Assembly: GCF_001636405.1 (NCBI RefSeq)
Contig: NZ_KV440950.1
Span: forward strand, 426,001 to 490,000
Length of the DNA stretch: 64,000 bases
Direction of reading: 5' to 3'
Source of the DNA: Peribacillus frigoritolerans
GTDB taxonomy: Bacteria; Bacillota; Bacilli; Bacillales; DSM-1321
Below, one piece after another: positions 31,949 to 40,178 of the stretch; within the stretch, counting starts at the first letter, position 1; every line of letters begins with the position of its first letter. The position numbers and the translations under genes were made by a program. The notes under the pieces were generated by a model that was not told the origin of the DNA, searched no databases, and saw nothing but the letters and a program-made list of their open reading frames with translations.

Positions 31949-32941
31949 ATGAGAGAGGAAGAAAAGAAACCAACTTCCACAATCCGACGTATACTAAAAC
32001 AACGTTGGGCATTATCAGCAATCTATATCGCAAGTGCAGCCATAATCTTAGCCGCGGCCTTCTTATTACAAAATAGTTTTGATGATTCAGCGAAAGATGG
32101 CAAAGAGGAATCGGCTGAAACAGGAAAAAACTATGGTGAGCCTTCTGTAGAGGTTAATAGCAATCTTGAGACAATCAAGATGCCTGTCGCCGATGCAGAC
32201 AAATCGGTTATCAAGAAACAGTTTTATGATGTGAATGCGGATGAAAAGGCACAAGAAGAAGCATTGGTTTTCTACAACAATAGATATGAGCAAAACAAAG
32301 GTATAGACATTGCAATGGAAGATGGAAAGTCTTTCGATGTAAAAGCTTCCTTAAGTGGAAATGTAACGAAAGTTCAAGACGATGCGTTACTTGGAAATTT
32401 AGTTGAAGTAGAGCATGAAGATGGCGTTGTTACTCGTTATCAATCTGTTAAAGACATTAAGGTTGCAGTCGGTGACAAAGTGAAACAAGGACAAGCAATT
32501 GCTACAGCCGGAAAAAGCCAAATCAATGATGAGGCTGGCGTACATGTCCACTTCGAAATCAGAAAAGATAACATTGCGTTAAACCCACTTGATTTTGTTG
32601 ATAAACAAGCTTCCGCGATTCAATCTGCAACTGAAGCCGAAGCTGACAAAGAAGAAACACCTGCAGTCGAAGGATCAGAAGCTGACAAAGAAACACCTGC
32701 AGTCGAAGGGTCTGAAGCTGACAAAGAAGAAACACCTGCAGTCGAAGGATCTGAAGCTGATAAAGAAGAAACACCTGCAGTCGAAGGATCTGAAGCTGAT
32801 AAAGAAGAAACGCCTGCAGTTGACGAAACTGACGAGAGCACTGATTTAGAGAGTGGCACTGATGAGGAAGGCTCTGTCCCTGGTGAAGATACAACTGAAG
32901 AAAGCGATTCCTTAAAAGATTCGTTAAATCAATCTAATTAA
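31949..32941 (+). CDS. spoIIQ: Stage II sporulation protein Q
   Basis: Forespore membrane protein that meets SpoIIIAH across the septum to hold the engulfing membranes and build the feeding channel. It has 330 residues: an N-terminal helix (SAIYIASAAIILAAAFLL) and a LytM/M23-like domain around residues 95-215. The first zinc histidine is missing (NKGIDIA instead of HxGxD), while VHVHFEI is kept, so it is probably inactive as an endopeptidase, like B. subtilis SpoIIQ. The C-terminus carries an acidic repeat tail. The start at 31949 follows GAGGTGA. A 31919 start would add ten residues but lies within the promoter. Confidence 0.93.
   Translation: MREEEKKPTSTIRRILKQRWALSAIYIASAAIILAAAFLLQNSFDDSAKDGKEESAETGKNYGEPSVEVNSNLETIKMPVADADKSVIKKQFYDVNADEKAQEEALVFYNNRYEQNKGIDIAMEDGKSFDVKASLSGNVTKVQDDALLGNLVEVEHEDGVVTRYQSVKDIKVAVGDKVKQGQAIATAGKSQINDEAGVHVHFEIRKDNIALNPLDFVDKQASAIQSATEAEADKEETPAVEGSEADKETPAVEGSEADKEETPAVEGSEADKEETPAVEGSEADKEETPAVDETDESTDLESGTDEEGSVPGEDTTEESDSLKDSLNQSN
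32639..32830 (+). repeat. Coding tandem repeat in the spoIIQ tail
   Basis: Units of 39 bp encoding EADKEETPAVEGS begin at 32639, 32714, 32753 and 32792, with one 36-bp unit (one Glu lost) at 32678. The last unit diverges. The units are nearly identical at the DNA level and always in frame. Confidence 0.9.
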
Positions 32942-33019
32942 GATTAAGATTTTTAATAAAATCAAAACAAAAACCTAGAGCGTTACGAATGACAACAACT
33001 GAAAATTTGGTAAAAGGAG

Positions 33020-33049
33020 GCCGTTCACTTTGAACGGCTTCTTTTTTTT
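33020..33049 (+). terminator. Terminator after spoIIQ
   Basis: 8-bp arms GCCGTTCA (33020-33027) and TGAACGGC (33031-33038), loop CTT, then TTC and eight T. Confidence 0.9.
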
Positions 33050-33376
33050 CTTTCGGGGAAATATTGGCCAATATGCTGAAACCTTTGAATTTCTGACAAA
33101 TTTCTCGGGAAATAATTTACGTTTAATGAAAATAAACAGATGAAAATCAGAAATAAATCCAAACCTCCTGTCCCATTAGGCATATATTCTTAACCAAGCT
33201 AATAAGATGTTATAAACCATGCAAAGAGAGTGTTTGAGGTGAGGAATCGTTTATTACAAATTATCTAATAGGTGAATAATTCTATCTTTCATTGTTTATA
33301 GGGCAGCGGTATTCGATTCGAAAAATACGAATCTCATTTCACACTTCTCACATCCAATTTGGGGAGGTCGAGTGGT
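33050..33376 (+). other. Leader region of spoIIID, no gene seen
   Basis: This AT-rich stretch presumably holds the spoIIID promoter. A GCATATATT at 33179-33187 resembles a sigma-E -35 element, but no matching -10 could be placed with confidence. No open frame with a ribosome site was found on either strand. Confidence 0.4.
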
Positions 33377-33649
33377 GTGCACGATTACATCAAAGAAAGA
33401 ACTATCAAGATAGGAAAGTATATCGTGGAAACTAGAAAAACAGTCCGCGTCATTGCAAAAGAGTTCGGGGTCTCTAAAAGCACAGTGCATAAAGACTTAA
33501 CTGAGAGGCTGCCAGAAATTAATCCTGATTTGGCTAACGAAGTGAAGGATATATTGGATTATCATAAATCCATTCGTCACCTTAGAGGTGGAGAAGCGAC
33601 AAAATTAAAATACAAACGTTCTGAAAGAGAAGAAGAAATCGTTAAATGA
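33377..33649 (+). CDS. spoIIID: Sporulation transcriptional regulator SpoIIID
   Basis: Small mother-cell DNA-binding protein that turns sigma-E genes on or off and helps trigger sigK. The core YIKERTIKIGKYIVET, the helix-turn-helix VIAKEFGVSKSTVHKDLTER and LPEINPDLANEVKDILDYHK are almost identical to the known protein. The start is GTG at 33377 (90 residues), 9 bases after GGGGAGG. A TTG at 33359 would add six residues not seen in the family. Confidence 0.97.
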   Translation: MHDYIKERTIKIGKYIVETRKTVRVIAKEFGVSKSTVHKDLTERLPEINPDLANEVKDILDYHKSIRHLRGGEATKLKYKRSEREEEIVK

Positions 33650-33955
33650 TACTTGAATCATTCCGGCAATTGGAAGTGAATCGGGCTATCGGGGAATGAA
33701 TAAGGGGACATGAAAGTGAGTGTCAGCTTTTTCTTAACCTTGATGCGGTTCCATGCCGGGATTTTTTTATGGTAAAATACGGTAAGGTAGTACATAAGAC
33801 ATTGATTTTTTTTACATATTGTCAAAATAGGAAATAATAGTCTGTATTTGTGTTTATTTATAATTCATACTTACTTGTGTCAATGCAATATGGTAAAATA
33901 AACAATTAGGACAGAAGTAGGTTATATGTGAGGATATTCAAGGAGGATTTAAGAA
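33650..33955 (+). other. spoIIID-mbl intergenic region, no gene seen
   Basis: The first half has a weak 3-4-bp hairpin before a T run near 33770, possibly ending spoIIID transcripts. The second half is AT-rich with a TAAAAT at about 33894, which could be the mbl -10 without a good -35. No coding frame was found. Confidence 0.35.
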
Positions 33956-34957
33956 ATGTTTGCTAGAGATATTGGGATAGATCTTGGAACAGCCAATGTT
34001 CTTATACATGTCAAAGGTAAAGGAATTGTGTTAAATGAGCCTTCGGTAGTCGCGATTGATAAGAATACGAACCGTGTTCTTGCCGTCGGGGAAGAAGCTC
34101 GAAAAATGGTAGGCCGTACTCCGGGAAACATCATCGCAATCCGTCCTTTAAAAGACGGTGTCATTGCAGATTTCGATGTAACAGAATCGATGCTTAAGCA
34201 TTTTATCAATACATTGAATGTGAAAGGCTTTCTTTCAAAGCCTAGAATTTTAATTTGCTGCCCGACCAACATAACAAGTGTCGAACAAAAGGCGATTAAA
34301 GAAGCTGCCGAAAAAAGCGGCGGGAAGAAAGTATACCTTGAAGAAGAGCCGAAAGTGGCTGCAATCGGTGCCGGTATGGATATTTTTCAACCAAGCGGCA
34401 ATATGGTCGTAGACATTGGCGGGGGTACAACGGATATTGCCGTTCTTTCAATGGGGGATATCGTTACATCTTCATCCATTAAAATGGCCGGTGACAAATT
34501 CGATAATGAAATATTAAATTATATCAAGCGGAAGTATAAGCTCCTGATTGGTGAACGTACAGCGGAGAACATTAAAATCCAGGTTGCAACCGTCTTCCCT
34601 GGATCTCGTAATGAAGTCATCGATATCCGTGGGCGTGATATGGTATCGGGATTGCCTAGAACCATTTCGGTCAATTCTGAAGAAATTGAGGAGGCACTTC
34701 GCGAGCAGGTTTCCATCATTGTACAAGCTGCAAAAAGCGTACTTGAGCGGACGCCGCCAGAACTTTCTGCTGATATCATCGACCGCGGCGTCATTTTAAC
34801 AGGCGGGGGAGCCTTGCTTCACGGGATTGATTTACTTCTTGCTGAAGAACTTAAGGTCCCAGTACTCGTTGCCGAGCAGCCAATGGATTGTGTAGCAATC
34901 GGAACCGGTATCATGCTTGATAATATGGATAAATTGCCACGGCACAAATTCAACTAA
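33956..34957 (+). CDS. mbl: Rod-shape MreB homologue Mbl
   Basis: Actin-like cytoskeletal protein that polymerises at the membrane and directs lateral wall synthesis. It has 333 residues with the actin-fold phosphate loops DIGIDLGTANV and DIGGGTTDIAVLS and the adenosine motif LTGGGALLHGIDLLL. An amphipathic N-terminus (MFARDIG) is consistent with membrane binding. The place between spoIIID and flhO identifies it as mbl rather than mreB or mreBH. AAGGAGG precedes the ATG. Confidence 0.96.
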   Translation: MFARDIGIDLGTANVLIHVKGKGIVLNEPSVVAIDKNTNRVLAVGEEARKMVGRTPGNIIAIRPLKDGVIADFDVTESMLKHFINTLNVKGFLSKPRILICCPTNITSVEQKAIKEAAEKSGGKKVYLEEEPKVAAIGAGMDIFQPSGNMVVDIGGGTTDIAVLSMGDIVTSSSIKMAGDKFDNEILNYIKRKYKLLIGERTAENIKIQVATVFPGSRNEVIDIRGRDMVSGLPRTISVNSEEIEEALREQVSIIVQAAKSVLERTPPELSADIIDRGVILTGGGALLHGIDLLLAEELKVPVLVAEQPMDCVAIGTGIMLDNMDKLPRHKFN

Positions 34958-35154
34958 AAAGCGGGTGGAAATCCGCATCATAAGATAGGGGTCTAAGGTT
35001 CAGACAAACGTGAGGCATAGTGAAAGTGCGTGCAGTTCCAGTACTGATGAGCAATAGGCCCTCTTCTTTTAGTCGAGAATTTAACACCATTCCTTTAAAT
35101 TTGACCTAGCCTACGATATGACAAATTCTTCTGCCTAATGCTTCTCCTTTTCCT

Positions 35155-35181
35155 TAAGATACTGATGTTCATGACCGATAA
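35155..35181 (+). promoter_or_regulatory. Sigma-D (flagellar) promoter of flhO-flhP
   Basis: TAAG (35155-35158), a 15-bp spacer and ACCGATAA (35174-35181) match the sigma-D pattern TAAA-N15-GCCGATAA with one mismatch in each box. It lies 53 bases upstream of the flhO start. Confidence 0.7.
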
Positions 35182-35234
35182 GATAGATATGAGATATTGA
35201 ACGGATAAGTTATGTAGATTGGGGAGTGAAGAAG

Positions 35235-36073
35235 ATGTTAAGAGGTTTTTATACGGCTGCTTCCGGGATGCTTGCACAGCAAAGGCGCACGGAATTACTC
35301 ACAAACAATATGTCCAATGCGAATACAACAGGGTATAAAGCGGATCAATTGAGTGTAAGGTCTTTTCCGGAAATGCTCATAAGCAGCATGGGTGGTGAAA
35401 CGGTTCCCACGGAGAGCAAATTGAGCATGTCCAGTTTTTCCCAAGTTGGGGGGTAAGTACGGGTGTTTACGTACAGGAGGCGAATCCTTTATTTACCCAG
35501 GGAACATTGGAGGAAACCCAGCTTGATACGGATATTTCCCTTGTTGATGTAAACCTACCGATCAATGAGGAAACGGGTCGGCAAGGCTCGGTGTTTTTTA
35601 CTGTCCAGGATGGCGATGGTGCTATCCGTTATACGCGTAACGGCAGTTTCACCCTGGATGGGCAAGGTCATCTGACTACGCCGTCCGGTCATTATGTATT
35701 GAACGAAAGTAATGAAAAGATCCAGCTTGATAGCGATCGATTCACAGTAGCGGAAAACGGTGTTATTTTAGAAGGAAATGTTCAAACCGCACGTTTAGGG
35801 ATCCGTTATTCGGATGATCCGTCATTACAGCTCATGAAAGATGGCGAAGGTCTATATAAGGCTGTGAATGATGGGGATTTACCTAGCGCATACGCGGCTG
35901 CGGATGACGGTTTTTCTACTAAGCAGGGCTTTCTTGAAGGCTCCAATGTTGACCAATCGAGAACGATGACAGAAATGATGTCGGCATACCGCTCTTTTGA
36001 AGCGAGTCAGAAGGTGCTTCAAGCCTATGATAAAAGTTTGGATAAAGCGGTCAATGAAGTTGGCAGGCTTTAA
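35235..36073 (+). pseudogene. flhO: Flagellar hook-basal body protein FlhO, frameshifted in a G tract
   Basis: A distal-rod/FlgG-family protein. The first frame (35235-35456) reads MLRGFYTAASGMLAQQRRTE, then NNMSNANTTGYKADQ, and stops after SFSQVGG. The next frame continues without a gap from 35453 (VSTGVYVQEANPLFTQG) to the usual C-terminus at 36073 (EMMSAYRSFEASQKVLQAYD). The break is at six G (35448-35453); seven G would restore one 279-residue protein. Everything else looks functional: sigma-D promoter, GGGGAG ribosome site, intact flhP downstream. This could be a sequencing error, a recent mutation, or a slippage-prone on/off switch; the sequence alone cannot tell. Confidence 0.85.
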
Positions 36074-36110
36074 TTGAGCAGTAGGTGAAATTCGGAAAAG
36101 GGGAAAAACC

Positions 36111-36953
36111 ATGAACCGGACGATGATGACGGCGACGAATGCGCTGAACCAACTTCAAAGTAAAATCGATCAAATAAGTAATAATATCGCGAATGTGGAC
36201 ACGACAGCCTTCAAAAAGACCCAAACGAGTTTCATTGACTTATTGACACAGAGTTTCAATAATCAACCGGGTGAGACCAAGGAAAAAGGAAGGTTGACCG
36301 CACCTGGCATCCGGCAGGGAACAGGTGCTATGTTAAGCAAATCTCAATTGGTGCTTTCACAGGGTGCCTTAAAGACGACGGACCGCAACCTTGATGCAGC
36401 ATTCACCCGGGATGACCAATTCTTCACCGTAAGCGTTCAGGACGATAATGGGGTCAATACAAGGCTAACAAGGGATGGTGCCTTTTATTTATCCCCTAAT
36501 GCTAACGATCGAATGATGCTTGTTACCTCTGCTGGACATAAAGTACTTGATGAAAATGGTGAACCGATCCTCATAGAGGGAAATATTAAAGGCATTAAGA
36601 TTTCGGAAAATGGCTTATTGATAGTGGATACGGAAGAATATGGCGAGAAGAGTTTTGGGCTCGGAATAGTCTCGGTCAAGAAACCGCAATTTCTTGACCG
36701 GCTAGGCGGGAATTTACTTGGCCTGCCCAAAAACTTCAATGCCTTGGGTGTTACGGAAGTCGATATCATGACTGCATTAACAGGGGATTCCCGCAACCGG
36801 GCAGCGGTCCGTCAAGGTACTCTGGAGTCCTCGAATGTCGATCTTTCCAAAGAAATGACGGATCTAATCAATGTTCAGCGGTCTTACCAATTTCAATCCC
36901 GGGCGGTAACGATGGCAGATCAAATGAGCGGATTAGTCAATGGAATCCGTTAA
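36111..36953 (+). CDS. flhP: Flagellar hook-basal body protein FlhP
   Basis: FlgG/FlgF-family rod protein exported by the flagellar type III system and needed for hook assembly. It has 280 residues. The N-terminal rod signature NALNQLQSKIDQISNNIANVDTTAFKK and the C-terminal EMTDLINVQRSYQFQSRAVTMADQM frame the central D1 region. AAGGGGAA precedes the ATG. It lies 37 bp after flhO and probably shares its sigma-D transcript. Confidence 0.95.
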   Translation: MNRTMMTATNALNQLQSKIDQISNNIANVDTTAFKKTQTSFIDLLTQSFNNQPGETKEKGRLTAPGIRQGTGAMLSKSQLVLSQGALKTTDRNLDAAFTRDDQFFTVSVQDDNGVNTRLTRDGAFYLSPNANDRMMLVTSAGHKVLDENGEPILIEGNIKGIKISENGLLIVDTEEYGEKSFGLGIVSVKKPQFLDRLGGNLLGLPKNFNALGVTEVDIMTALTGDSRNRAAVRQGTLESSNVDLSKEMTDLINVQRSYQFQSRAVTMADQMSGLVNGIR

Positions 36954-37118
36954 GGTACCTGGTAAATAAAATGTCTCCCTGCGGAATTAGAGCAAATCGG
37001 TTATAATGAATTCATAACAAGAGAAATCATTCGTGCCGACCATTTTGCATAGCTGCTGAATTTCTGTATCGGGGAAATCAGTCGGCGAGTTTTCTTAAAA
37101 GGAGCTTTCACATTCTAT

Positions 37119-37373
37119 ATGGAACAAAATCGTGTAATGAGACAACAAATTGAAGAAGAGATAAAGGAAGTTGAGGCGAAACCGAATCGTAGGATCAAGG
37201 TCCGTCTTTTGCCAATTTGGCTTCGTTTACTCATTGTAATCGGATTGATTTTCATTGCTGTATTATCCGGGGCACTATTAGGATATAGTGTGATTGGCGG
37301 AGGACATGCAATGGATGTTTTCCAAAAATCCACATGGACCCATATTTTTGATATAGTGAACAAGGGCGCGTAG
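37119..37373 (+). CDS. EpuA-family small membrane protein
   Basis: An 84-residue protein. A charged N-terminal helix (residues 1-30) leads to the basic stretch RRIKVRLLP, one transmembrane helix (LIVIGLIFIAVLSGALLGYSV) and a short tail ending in FQKSTWTHIFDIVNKG. This is the PF11772 (EpuA) pattern. Databases often mislabel it RNA polymerase subunit beta because of a gene fusion name; nothing polymerase-like is visible. The nearest ribosome site AAAAGGAG lies 14 bases from the ATG, unusually far. Location between flhP and fabZ is conserved in related Bacilli. Confidence 0.8.
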   Translation: MEQNRVMRQQIEEEIKEVEAKPNRRIKVRLLPIWLRLLIVIGLIFIAVLSGALLGYSVIGGGHAMDVFQKSTWTHIFDIVNKGA

Positions 37374-37501
37374 TTCCATGTTTTTTTGAAGTAGTTGCTG
37401 TCGTTAACGGATTTATATTTCATGGCAACTACGCCTCTGTCTAGATGACAGGGGCGAGTTTACGTTATGTTTGAAATATTTAAGTCATAGGAGGAACAAG
37501 T

Positions 37502-37930
37502 ATGCTAGATATCACACAAATAAAGGAAATTATTCCGCATCGTTACCCATTCTTATTAGTCGACCGGATCATAGAAATTGATGAAGGGAAAAGAGCGGTT
37601 GGATTGAAGAATGTCTCGGCAAATGAAGAATTCTTTAATGGCCATTTCCCCGATTATCCAGTAATGCCTGGAGTTTTAATTGTAGAGGCCTTAGCGCAGG
37701 TTGGCGCTGTAGCCGTCTTGAAACAAGAAGAATATAAAGGCCGGCTTGCATTTTTCGCTGGGATTGATAATTGCCGCTTTAAAAAGCAAGTTAAACCAGG
37801 TGATCAGCTGCGTCTGGAAGTGGAAATAGTGCGTATGAGAGGGTCAATGGGTAAAGGGAAAGCAGTGGCAACGGTTGATGGGGAAACAGCATGTGAGGCC
37901 GATATCATGTTTGCTTTTGGTGACAAATAA
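37502..37930 (+). CDS. fabZ: 3-hydroxyacyl-ACP dehydratase FabZ
   Basis: Dehydrates beta-hydroxyacyl-ACP in type II fatty acid elongation. A hot-dog fold of 142 residues with catalytic H48 in [14 protein letters not shown] and E62 in [17 protein letters not shown] precedes the ATG. In B. subtilis the same gene was called ywpB and also follows flhP. Confidence 0.97.
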   Translation: MLDITQIKEIIPHRYPFLLVDRIIEIDEGKRAVGLKNVSANEEFFNGHFPDYPVMPGVLIVEALAQVGAVAVLKQEEYKGRLAFFAGIDNCRFKKQVKPGDQLRLEVEIVRMRGSMGKGKAVATVDGETACEADIMFAFGDK

Positions 37931-38076
37931 GAATTCTTTTTCCGTGATGGGAATGGAATGTTTTAACTATATATTTCAAAAAGTGGTTTAAGGAATCGTG
38001 AAGCGGTGTATATAAAAAGCACTGCATTGCTTTTTTAAAGCAAGAGCGGTTTTTAGATCTTTCTATTCTCCCTTTG

Positions 38077-38106
38077 AATGCCGGACATTTTATGTCCGGC
38101 ATTTTT
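38077..38106 (+). terminator. Terminator after fabZ
   Basis: Perfect 12-bp arms (38077-38088 with 38092-38103; core ATGCCGGACAT/ATGTCCGGCAT), loop TTT, then T run. It lies about 145 bases after the gene. Confidence 0.9.
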
Positions 38107-38217
38107 AATGTTTAATCCAAAAAGCAGATTTTCTTTTTAAATTTAAAATAGGACGCAAGTTATTTTCATATTCGGGCAAAATACCTAATGATAAAGAAAG
38201 AAGGGAGGTTGCCAAAA

Positions 38218-38508
38218 ATGATGAAGAAAATTTTTGCACTACTTGGGGGATCTTTATTATCTATTATGTTCCTTGCTGGATGTGGAACGGATAATGATGA
38301 CAACAACAATCCCGCACCAGAAGAAGATAACAACATCATAGAAGATGATAACAATGGTACAGATGATAACAACAACGGTAACGATGATGGCATGCTTGAT
38401 AACGACAACAATAACGATGATGACATCCTTGAAAACGACGATAATAACGATAATGATGCCGATGACTTGATTGAAGACCCTGATAATAATGACGACAAAA
38501 ATAAGTAA
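38218..38508 (+). CDS. Small Asp/Asn-rich lipoprotein
   Basis: A 96-residue protein. It has a lipoprotein signal peptide with lipobox FLAGC (C22) after a hydrophobic run. The rest is about 75 residues composed almost wholly of Asp, Asn and Glu with little else (for example DDNNNPAPEEDNN, NDDGMLDNDNNNDDD). It should be an extremely acidic, disordered surface lipoprotein. Cation binding or wall packing is possible but not shown. GGGAGG is 9 bases from ATG 38218; the next codon is also ATG. It has its own terminator. No known family recognised. Confidence 0.75.
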   Translation: MMKKIFALLGGSLLSIMFLAGCGTDNDDNNNPAPEEDNNIIEDDNNGTDDNNNGNDDGMLDNDNNNDDDILENDDNNDNDADDLIEDPDNNDDKNK

Positions 38509-38524
38509 TTAGCACAGAATGAGA

Positions 38525-38582
38525 AAGACTGCTTAGGCAAAAGAGGATTAATATCCTTATCCGTCTAAGTCAGTCTTTTTTA
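38525..38582 (+). terminator. Terminator between the lipoprotein gene and ywpF
   Basis: Arms AAGACTG-TTAG (38525-38536) and CTAA-CAGTCTT (38565-38577) with one mismatch, an inner AGGAT/ATCCT pairing and a T run. Convergent genes meet here. Confidence 0.75.
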
Positions 38583-38622
38583 TGTGCATTCGATTAGGGG
38601 ATGGAAATTAAGGGAAGGGTTT

Positions 38623-39057
38623 TTATTTATTGGTTGCTAACTTAGGCTTTGAGCGGATTTTTTTCTTGAACTCTTTTATAAGTTCATCGCCGACGAGACC
38701 TTTTTGGACCAAATCTTCAAGAAGGAGTTCTGCATATTTGCTCCGTGTTTTTTGGATGTGACCAACAAATAAAAGGCTATAATGATTGCCCACTTTTCTT
38801 ATTGTACGTAAAACAGTTTGAAACAAAGCCGGTTCATTGTCCTTTTTGGTAATGACTGCCTGGATATACACCTCTCCGTCTATATCGGGAAGTGAGGGTT
38901 CAAGCTCTTTGAAATGTTTTTCTTCTACAAAGGCTTCCAGTAACCATGATCTAGCATCGTTTTCTTTATTTATGATCAATCCATCTGTTAATGCAATATC
39001 AATCAAGTTTAAATTTTCAGTAACAATTTGCAACGAGATCAATTTGAATGATTTCAT
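38623..39057 (-). CDS. ywpF: YwpF-like protein
   Basis: A 144-residue soluble protein with no catalytic motif that I can recognise. Assignment to the YwpF family rests on size, the pattern of its N-terminus (MKSFKLISLQIV) and its place next to ssbB, where B. subtilis has ywpF-ywpG-ywpH. CGGAGG lies upstream of the ATG on the minus strand. Function unknown. It is transcribed away from ssbB, and the two share the 39058-39415 spacer. Confidence 0.8.
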   Translation of the reverse strand: MKSFKLISLQIVTENLNLIDIALTDGLIINKENDARSWLLEAFVEEKHFKELEPSLPDIDGEVYIQAVITKKDNEPALFQTVLRTIRKVGNHYSLLFVGHIQKTRSKYAELLLEDLVQKGLVGDELIKEFKKKIRSKPKLATNK

Positions 39058-39284
39058 CTAATTCCTCCGTTTCTTGCAAGAAAGAGCGGCGATTACCTCT
39101 CTTAACGTAAATTTTTAAAGGGTACATATCGATTAATCCTTTTAAAGGTAATTATATCATACTAAAAAAAAGTCTCTTAATGAAATGAAAACCCAACATT
39201 TGTCTAAATTATGAAGGATGGAATAAAAATTTGCAAAATATTTAATTTTGTTAACTATTCGTTTTTTACCTGATTTTAATCACT

Positions 39285-39319
39285 AAAAAATGTTTTTGCA
39301 CCAATCCAAACGACTTTTT
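39285..39319 (+). promoter_or_regulatory. Candidate ComK box pair upstream of ssbB
   Basis: AAAAAATGTTTTT (39285-39297) is a perfect AAAA-N5-TTTT half site. CAAACGACTTTTT (39307-39319) matches with one mismatch. They are 9 bp apart, close to the 8-bp spacing of one class of ComK boxes. Late competence genes including B. subtilis ssbB are ComK-activated. The region is AT-rich, so chance matches are possible. Confidence 0.5.
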
Positions 39320-39415
39320 ATGAAGAAAAATGGTGTAATCAAATCATTTCCTCCATTTTTTAATCGATGGAAGAAAGCGTATGATTAAAGTAATTAAAGA
39401 GGAAGGAGTGAAACA

Positions 39416-39778
39416 ATGATCAACCAAGTTACCCTCGTCGGCAGGCTTACGAAGGATCCAGAATTAAGATACACACCTGATGGCAAGGCTGTTTCCAATA
39501 TCACATTAGCAGTCAACCGGAACTTCCGAAATACTGTCGGTAACTATGAGGCAGACTTTGTACAGTGTATCATATGGAAAAAGTCGGCTGAAAATACTGC
39601 TCAATATTGTAAAAAAGGAGCCATAATCGGCATAACTGGCAGAATACAAACAAGGAGATACGAAAATCAGGAGGGTAAATATGTATATGTAACTGAAGTG
39701 GTCTCCGAGAGGGTTCAATTCATCGGAACTAAACAAAATGATGGAAAGCCCAGGGATTTTGAACATATTGGTTTATAG
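39416..39778 (+). CDS. ssbB: Competence-type single-stranded DNA-binding protein SsbB
   Basis: An OB-fold ssDNA-binding protein (120 residues) beginning [21 protein letters not shown]. It lacks the long Gly/Gln-rich linker and acidic DDDLPF tail of essential SsbA. This short form is the one that coats incoming DNA during transformation. GAGGAAGGAG precedes the ATG. The probable ComK boxes upstream support a competence role, corresponding to B. subtilis ywpH. Confidence 0.92.
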   Translation: MINQVTLVGRLTKDPELRYTPDGKAVSNITLAVNRNFRNTVGNYEADFVQCIIWKKSAENTAQYCKKGAIIGITGRIQTRRYENQEGKYVYVTEVVSERVQFIGTKQNDGKPRDFEHIGL

Positions 39779-40084
39779 TGTTACGTGAAGGTTGGGCATG
39801 CTAGCTTGCTTTTACACAAAAAAGTATTTATATGACCATAATGAAAAACCAATGCATGGAATACAGGTATTTTTTATGAAACTAGGCAGTAGCATATAGA
39901 ATTTTTTTTCATCATTCATTCCCCAAAGCTAATATAGCTTTTTCTCCGCAGTAAACCCCGATTTACCCTCAAAAAAATTGAGTTATATGATTTCCCCCTT
40001 GTAATGACTGCAAATAAGCAGTCTTTTTTTTGTGCCAAAATGTGAGTAAATAGAAAAAAATAAAAAATAATTCTGTTAAATTAG
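39779..40084 (+). other. Intergenic region after ssbB with a lone terminator
   Basis: No open frame with a ribosome site was found. The stretch is AT-rich and contains T runs and the terminator at 40006-40031. It is far (about 230 bases) from ssbB, so either ssbB has a long 3' end or a small untranslated RNA is made here. Confidence 0.35.
40006..40031 (+). terminator. Terminator upstream of the peptide transporter operon
   Basis: 6-bp arms GACTGC (40006-40011) and GCAGTC (40018-40023) with eight T after. Good T run, short stem. Confidence 0.7.
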
Positions 40085-40099
40085 AATTTTTAGAAAATA
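40085..40099 (+). promoter_or_regulatory. Candidate CodY box
   Basis: AATTTTTAGAAAATA matches the CodY consensus AATTTTCWGAAAATT at 13 of 15 positions and ends 18 bases before the -35 element of the transporter operon. CodY represses dpp in B. subtilis when branched-chain amino acids and GTP are high. Confidence 0.55.
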
Positions 40100-40117
40100 T
40101 ATTGTAATATTTTAATT

Positions 40118-40147
40118 TTGATGCAATAATAAACCCAATAATATAAT
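40118..40147 (+). promoter_or_regulatory. Sigma-A promoter of the peptide transporter operon
   Basis: TTGATG (40118-40123), an 18-bp spacer and a consensus TATAAT (40142-40147); start expected near 40154, 25 bases before the first gene. Confidence 0.65.
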
Positions 40148-40178
40148 GGGAAATAAGTTATATATAGGAAGTGATTTG

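Noticed and set aside
32589..32894. Frames on both strands across the spoIIQ repeats
   Set aside because: Created by the 39-bp repeat; spoIIQ explains the coding signal.
33956..34957. Calling the actin-like gene mreB
   Set aside because: Neighbours spoIIID and flhO-flhP match mbl; mreB would be next to mreC and mreD.
35096..35119. TAAA and TACGATAT as a sigma-D promoter
   Set aside because: The spacer is only 12 bp; the pair at 35155-35181 has the correct 15-bp spacing and a better -10.
34958..35154. Possible small RNA between mbl and flhO
   Set aside because: Only short imperfect repeats (GCGG/CCGC and AGGG/CCCT) and no clear terminator or promoter pair.
36954..37118. GCCGAC/GTCGGC repeat after flhP as a terminator
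   Set aside because: A 6-bp stem with a very large loop and no solid T run; too weak to list.
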